This document shows positions 33,382 through 36,650 of a stretch of DNA of 36,650 nt, piece by piece. This DNA is from Streptosporangiales bacterium (GTDB lineage: Bacteria > Actinomycetota > Actinomycetes > Streptosporangiales > Streptosporangiaceae): positions 1 through 36,650 of the forward strand of contig JADGPC010000103.1 in NCBI GenBank assembly GCA_017882645.1, read 5' to 3'. The position numbers and the translations under genes are program-made. The notes below the pieces were generated by a model that was not told the DNA's origin, made no database searches, and was given only the letters and a program-made list of their open reading frames with translations. Each line of letters begins with the position of its first letter. Positions within the stretch are counted from its first letter, which is position 1.

Positions 33382-33705
33382 ATGCCGAGAGGCTCAAGTC
33401 CGAAACGAGAGCGGCAGTACGAGCACATCAAGGACAGCGAGCGGGCGCGCGGCGAGAGCCCGAAGCGGGCGAGCCAGATCGCCGCCGCCACCGTCAACAA
33501 GGAGCGGGCCAGGTCGGGGGAGTCGAAGACGGCGAGCCGTTCGTCGACGAACGACATCTCGTCCGCGCGCCGCGGCGGGCTGCGCTCGCACAGCGGCGCC
33601 GCCGGGCCGACTTACGCGCAGCTCTACAACGAGGCACGCCAGCGCGGCATCAAGGGCCGGTCGTCAATGAACAAGTCGCAGCTGGCCCGCGCGCTGGGCC
33701 GCTGA
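33382..33705 (+). CDS. Small basic protein with C-terminal Rho-N/SAP-like motif
   Basis: 107 residues from ATG 33382, with GGGAGTGG upstream. MPRGSSPKRERQYEHIKDSE and NKERARSGESKTASRSS are conserved in a small actinobacterial family sometimes annotated as plasmid stabilisation proteins; that name is not evidence of function. The C-terminal ~30 residues, YAQLYNEARQRGIKGRSSMN followed by KSQLARALGR, resemble the Rho N-terminal or SAP helix-extended-loop-helix that binds nucleic acid. Very basic. It shares the C-terminal motif with the next small gene and precedes the LigD-like gene. Confidence 0.85.
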   Translation: MPRGSSPKRERQYEHIKDSERARGESPKRASQIAAATVNKERARSGESKTASRSSTNDISSARRGGLRSHSGAAGPTYAQLYNEARQRGIKGRSSMNKSQLARALGR

Positions 33706-33791
33706 CTCCGCTGACTGTGCTGACCTCGCTGGCTCCGCTGCTGCCAGGGTGCCGCTGACGGTCGGCTGGCAGGGACCGGTGATCACCGGGA

Positions 33792-33816
33792 GTTAATGGC
33801 CTGGGCCGCGGGGTAG
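33792..33816 (+). promoter_or_regulatory. Weak candidate SigB/SigF-type promoter
   Basis: GTTAAT (33792-33797), 13 nt, GGGTAG (33811-33816), about 50 nt before ATG 33869. The -35 has one mismatch (GTTA for GTTT), so this is weaker than the three other matches. Confidence 0.4.
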
Positions 33817-33868
33817 GCAACGGACTTCCGGGCACATCGGAGCGAGCCAGGGAAGGACGCCGATAAGA

Positions 33869-34138
33869 ATGGCAACCACCAAGCAGGCACAGGCGGCCAG
33901 GAGCAACGTGAAGAAGGCGCAGCGGGCAGCGTCGGCCAAGAAGACGATCGCGCACCTGCCGGCGAAAACCAAGACCGCGCTTGGCAAGCAGGGAGCGGCG
34001 GTGGCCCAGCGCAAGCGGACTGGTGCCGCCGCTCCCAAGACGCGCGTGGAGCTCTACGAGATCGCCAAGCGCAAGGATCTGCCTGGCCGGTCGAAGATGG
34101 GCCGCGACGAGCTAGCCAGGAAGCTCGGCGAGCGCTGA
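33869..34138 (+). CDS. Lys/Ala-rich DNA-binding-like protein with Rho-N/SAP-like motif
   Basis: 89 residues. The first ~55 residues are Lys/Ala-rich and histone-like (KAQRAASAKKTIAHLPAK). The C-terminal part, VELYEIAKRKDLPGRSKMGR followed by DELARKLGER, is a paralogue of the C-terminal motif in the preceding gene. Ends in a terminator hairpin. It is probably a nucleoid-associated or repair-related DNA-binding protein; that is inferred from composition and from its place before the LigD-like gene. ATG 33869; upstream purine stretch AGGGAAGGACG. Confidence 0.85.
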   Translation: MATTKQAQAARSNVKKAQRAASAKKTIAHLPAKTKTALGKQGAAVAQRKRTGAAAPKTRVELYEIAKRKDLPGRSKMGRDELARKLGER

Positions 34139-34147
34139 CCAGCCACG

Positions 34148-34177
34148 CCCGGGGCCGGTGAGGGCCACGGCCCCGGG
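34148..34177 (+). terminator. GC hairpin after the Lys/Ala-rich gene
   Basis: Perfect 9-bp arms (34148-34156 and 34169-34177) with a 12-nt loop, 10 nt after the stop. Confidence 0.6.
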
Positions 34178-34225
34178 CCCCGGCCGGGCTTGGCCGGGGT
34201 CCGCCTGGATGGGAAGGTTGGCAGT

Positions 34226-35968
34226 GTGGCCAGGCGGGGCGAGGATGCCAGGAAGACACCGCGGCGCGGACGGACGGCTGAGGGCACGGAGCGGCGCGGC
34301 CAGGCAGCTGAGGGCGAGCAGCTCGGCCGGTACCGGGCCAAGCGCGACTTCACGCGGACGTCCGAGCCGGCCGGGGCGCCGGACGGGCCGGGGACGCAGG
34401 CGGGAGGTCAGCGCCGTTTCGTCGTGCAGCGGCACCGGGCCCGCAGGCTCCACTACGACCTGCGCTTCGAGATCGACGGCGTGCTGGTGAGCTGGGCAGT
34501 GCCGAATGGTCCCACGCTGGATCCCGCGGTCAAGCGGCTGGCCGTCCACGTCGAGGACCATCCCATCGAGTACCTGGACTTCGAGGGCGTGATCCCGTCG
34601 GGGGAGTACGGCGGCGGCGACGTCATCGTCTGGGACCTCGGCACGTGGGAGCCGCACGCCACCGACGACCCCGCCGCCGCCGTGGCTGCGGGAGAGCTGC
34701 ACGTAGATGTGACCGGCCAGAAGCTGCGGGGCCGGCTCGTGCTGGTGCGCAGCGGCGGCCGGGGGAAACCCCGGGGCCGCTCGGGCGACCGCGAGGACGG
34801 CAGCCGCGAGGCCGGGAATCGGGAGGCCGGCTCCGAGCAATGGCTCCTGCTGCACAAGGACGACGAGGACGCGGTCAAGGGCTGGGATCCTGAGCAGCAT
34901 CCGCGCTCGGTGCTCAGCGGCCGGACCAACGATGAGGTCAAGGCCGACCCCGACCGGCTCTGGCGGTCGGATCTGCCGCCCGCCCAGGCGTCGGTCGCGC
35001 TGCGGCCGCCTGCGGTCACCGGCCCGGACGAGGACGAGCTCGCCGCCCTGGACGAGCTAGGCGCCAGCGGCCGGTGGGAGGTCTACGGCCGTTCGCTACG
35101 GCTGACCAACCTGGACAAGGAGCTGTTCCCCGGCCGGGCGGGCGAGCCGCCGGTGACCAAGCGCGAGCTGATCCGCTACTCGGCCAGGATCGCGCCGGTG
35201 ATCCTGCCGTACCTCGCCGGCCGGCCGCTCAACATGCACCGCTTTCCTGGCGGGGCAGCGGAGCCGGGCTTCTGGCACAAGCAACTGCCCGAGCATGCGC
35301 CGGAGTGGGTTCCCCGCTGGGACAATCCCGAGGCAGAGCGCGGCAGGACGACGACCTACCTGGTCGTCGACGAAGCCGCTGCGCTGGTCTGGGCCGCGAA
35401 TTTCGGTGCGCTCGAATGGCACGCCTGGACCGCGACGACCGCGGACCCGCGCTCGCCGAGCTATGCGCTGATCGACATCGACCCGGGGCCGGCCACCTCC
35501 TGGGAGGACGTGCTCGTGCTGGCCAGGCTGCACAGGACGGCCCTGGAGCACGTGGGCGTGCGGGCCCGGGCCAAGGTCACTGGCCGGCGGGGCATCCAGA
35601 TCTGGATACCGGTCGAGCAGGGCCTGAGCTACGAGCAGACCCGCGGCTGGGTCGAGCAGCTGTCCAAGACGATCGGCTCCGTCGTGCCCGACCTGGTCAG
35701 CTGGAAGTGGGATGTCCGGGAGCGAGGCGGCCTGGCCCGGCTCGACTACACCCAGAACGTCAGCAACAAGACGCTCGTCGCGCCCTACAGCCCGCGGGCC
35801 GAGCCAGGGGCGCCCGTCTCCGCTCCGATTGCCTGGGAGGAACTCGACGATCCGTCCCTGCGGCCGGACGGCTTCACCGTCCGGACCATGCTGGACCGGG
35901 TGCGCAACCGAGGCGACCTGTTCAGCCCGGTGCTCGGCGCCGGCCAGCCGCTTCCGCCGCTGGGCTAG
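34226..35968 (+). CDS. LigD-like phosphoesterase-polymerase protein without ligase domain
   Basis: 580 residues from GTG 34226 (GGAAGG upstream; the open frame begins at TTG 34190). Residues ~35-240 are the LigD 3'-phosphoesterase: HRARRLHYDLR supplies His70, His76 and Asp78, and VEDHPIEY supplies His112 and Tyr116. The spacing equals that of the active-site set in Pseudomonas LigD. Residues ~280-580 are the AEP-type primase/polymerase domain: LTNLDKELFP, LAGRPLNMHRFPGG, catalytic DIDPG, TGRRGIQIWIPV. The ATP-dependent ligase domain is absent, so ligation would need a separate ligase. Role: end-trimming and (ribo)nucleotide fill-in for non-homologous end joining with Ku. No ku gene is visible here. 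Confidence 0.92.
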   Translation: MARRGEDARKTPRRGRTAEGTERRGQAAEGEQLGRYRAKRDFTRTSEPAGAPDGPGTQAGGQRRFVVQRHRARRLHYDLRFEIDGVLVSWAVPNGPTLDPAVKRLAVHVEDHPIEYLDFEGVIPSGEYGGGDVIVWDLGTWEPHATDDPAAAVAAGELHVDVTGQKLRGRLVLVRSGGRGKPRGRSGDREDGSREAGNREAGSEQWLLLHKDDEDAVKGWDPEQHPRSVLSGRTNDEVKADPDRLWRSDLPPAQASVALRPPAVTGPDEDELAALDELGASGRWEVYGRSLRLTNLDKELFPGRAGEPPVTKRELIRYSARIAPVILPYLAGRPLNMHRFPGGAAEPGFWHKQLPEHAPEWVPRWDNPEAERGRTTTYLVVDEAAALVWAANFGALEWHAWTATTADPRSPSYALIDIDPGPATSWEDVLVLARLHRTALEHVGVRARAKVTGRRGIQIWIPVEQGLSYEQTRGWVEQLSKTIGSVVPDLVSWKWDVRERGGLARLDYTQNVSNKTLVAPYSPRAEPGAPVSAPIAWEELDDPSLRPDGFTVRTMLDRVRNRGDLFSPVLGAGQPLPPLG

Positions 35969-36555
35969 CAGCGCCAGCCGCGCATCGAGGGCGGCGGATC
36001 GCCCACGACGGCCGAATGGGCCCGGCAGACATCGGTGAGCGGGTCGTGCAGTGCCCTGTCGGTGACCGACTTCTGCGGGTAGGCGCAGACCAGCGCGAAC
36101 GGGAACTGGACGCCAAGCTCGTTCCACATCGCCTCGACCTCGATGGCGACGCCGACCCGGCCGGCGTCCCACAGCAGCGAGACCATCTCGCCGAAGATCC
36201 TGACCGGCTTCCCGAGGCTGGCCGCCCGCCGGATAGCCGGCGTGACCTCGGCCCAGAAACTGGCCGCATCGGCCCGGTCACCGATGACGAACCGGTCGAT
36301 CGTCTCGGCCGCATCGAGTTCGGTGTACGAACCCGACGCACGGGCCTCGGCGAGGTCGATGCCAGACTGTGCCAGCCGCCGGCCGAACAAGAGCTGATGG
36401 GCCCACGTGGCGACGACGATTGCGGTGCCGCCCTTGTCGAGGGCATCGATCAGATAACCGCCGACCTTCTGCACGAGCTCGCCGTCGTCGGCGTAGAAGA
36501 GCACGATATGGTCGCGAGGGCCAGCGTTAAGGACCTCGGACTGCGAGTCCGGCAA
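35965..36555 (-). CDS. MEDS-domain sensory protein
   Basis: 196 residues from TTG 36555 (GGAGAAG upstream). The MEDS domain (methanogen/methylotroph DcmR sensory) fills most of the protein: HIVLFYADDGELVQKVGGYL, GTAIVVATWAHQLLFGRRL, IDRFVIGDRADAASFWAEVT, VRIFGEMVSLLWDAGRV and FALVCAYPQKSV. It binds an unknown signal or ligand and often sits beside anti-sigma or kinase domains, but none is attached here. Its stop codon overlaps the LigD-like stop by 4 bp on the opposite strand (CTAG). Confidence 0.88.
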   Translation of the reverse strand: MPDSQSEVLNAGPRDHIVLFYADDGELVQKVGGYLIDALDKGGTAIVVATWAHQLLFGRRLAQSGIDLAEARASGSYTELDAAETIDRFVIGDRADAASFWAEVTPAIRRAASLGKPVRIFGEMVSLLWDAGRVGVAIEVEAMWNELGVQFPFALVCAYPQKSVTDRALHDPLTDVCRAHSAVVGDPPPSMRGWRC

Positions 36556-36650
36556 CTTCTCCGCTTCTCCGTCCGGCTCCGGCTATCTCCAGCTCTCTAA
36601 CCTAGTGCGGTAGCTGGAAACACTCGAGCTGCTACTTACGGCGACGGGCC

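Overview
The window reads as chromosomal DNA from a high-GC Actinomycetota bacterium. The evidence is very GC-rich third codon positions, GTG and TTG starts, many 4-bp start/stop overlaps, an F420-type luciferase-like oxidoreductase, a mycothiol-dependent maleylpyruvate isomerase family protein, an HbhA-like protein beside an XRE regulator, a SigB/SigF-type sigma factor, and LigD-like end-joining enzymology. No tRNA, rRNA, transposase or CRISPR array was found. Genus cannot be assigned.

Layout. 1-6.1 kb (minus strand): N-terminal part of valyl-tRNA synthetase with an apparent frameshift, a large secreted protein of unknown function, an LLM-class oxidoreductase, and a D-amino-acid-oxidase-like flavoenzyme. 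The flavoenzyme carries a C-terminal tail that matches the tail of the secreted protein. 6.1-7.3 kb: a frameshifted small Gly/His-rich membrane protein and a sirtuin. 7.4-12.3 kb (plus): a complete branched-chain-amino-acid-type ABC transporter in the order ATPase, ATPase, permease, permease, lipoprotein. 12.4-16.1 kb: an acyl-CoA ligase, a mycothiol-dependent-type enzyme, and a degenerate CbiX-like protein. 16.3-19.8 kb (minus): XRE regulator, HbhA-like repeat protein with a near-consensus promoter, and a two-component system. 19.8-22.6 kb: decayed material, namely phage-type endonuclease VII and endolysin genes, then an ABC ATPase and a histidine kinase collapsed into about 300 bp in front of an intact response regulator. 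22.7-24.8 kb: two small membrane proteins and a glycosyltransferase.

25.2-32.2 kb is the most coherent block. It has a STAS protein, a SigB/SigF-type sigma factor, a three-gene formate dehydrogenase operon (alpha, Fe-S, NrfD), and a divergent hemerythrin-like gene. The alpha subunit is split by an in-frame UGA that is almost certainly selenocysteine, because a SECIS hairpin with a GGUCU loop lies 11 nt after it. Promoters of the form GTTT-N14/15-GGGTA precede the sigma gene, the formate dehydrogenase operon and the hemerythrin gene, which suggests one stress regulon centred on this sigma factor.

32.3-36.6 kb: a truncated GH15 glycosidase, two small basic proteins with related C-terminal Rho-N/SAP-like motifs, a LigD-like protein with phosphoesterase and polymerase domains but no ligase domain, and a MEDS-domain protein that overlaps it tail to tail.
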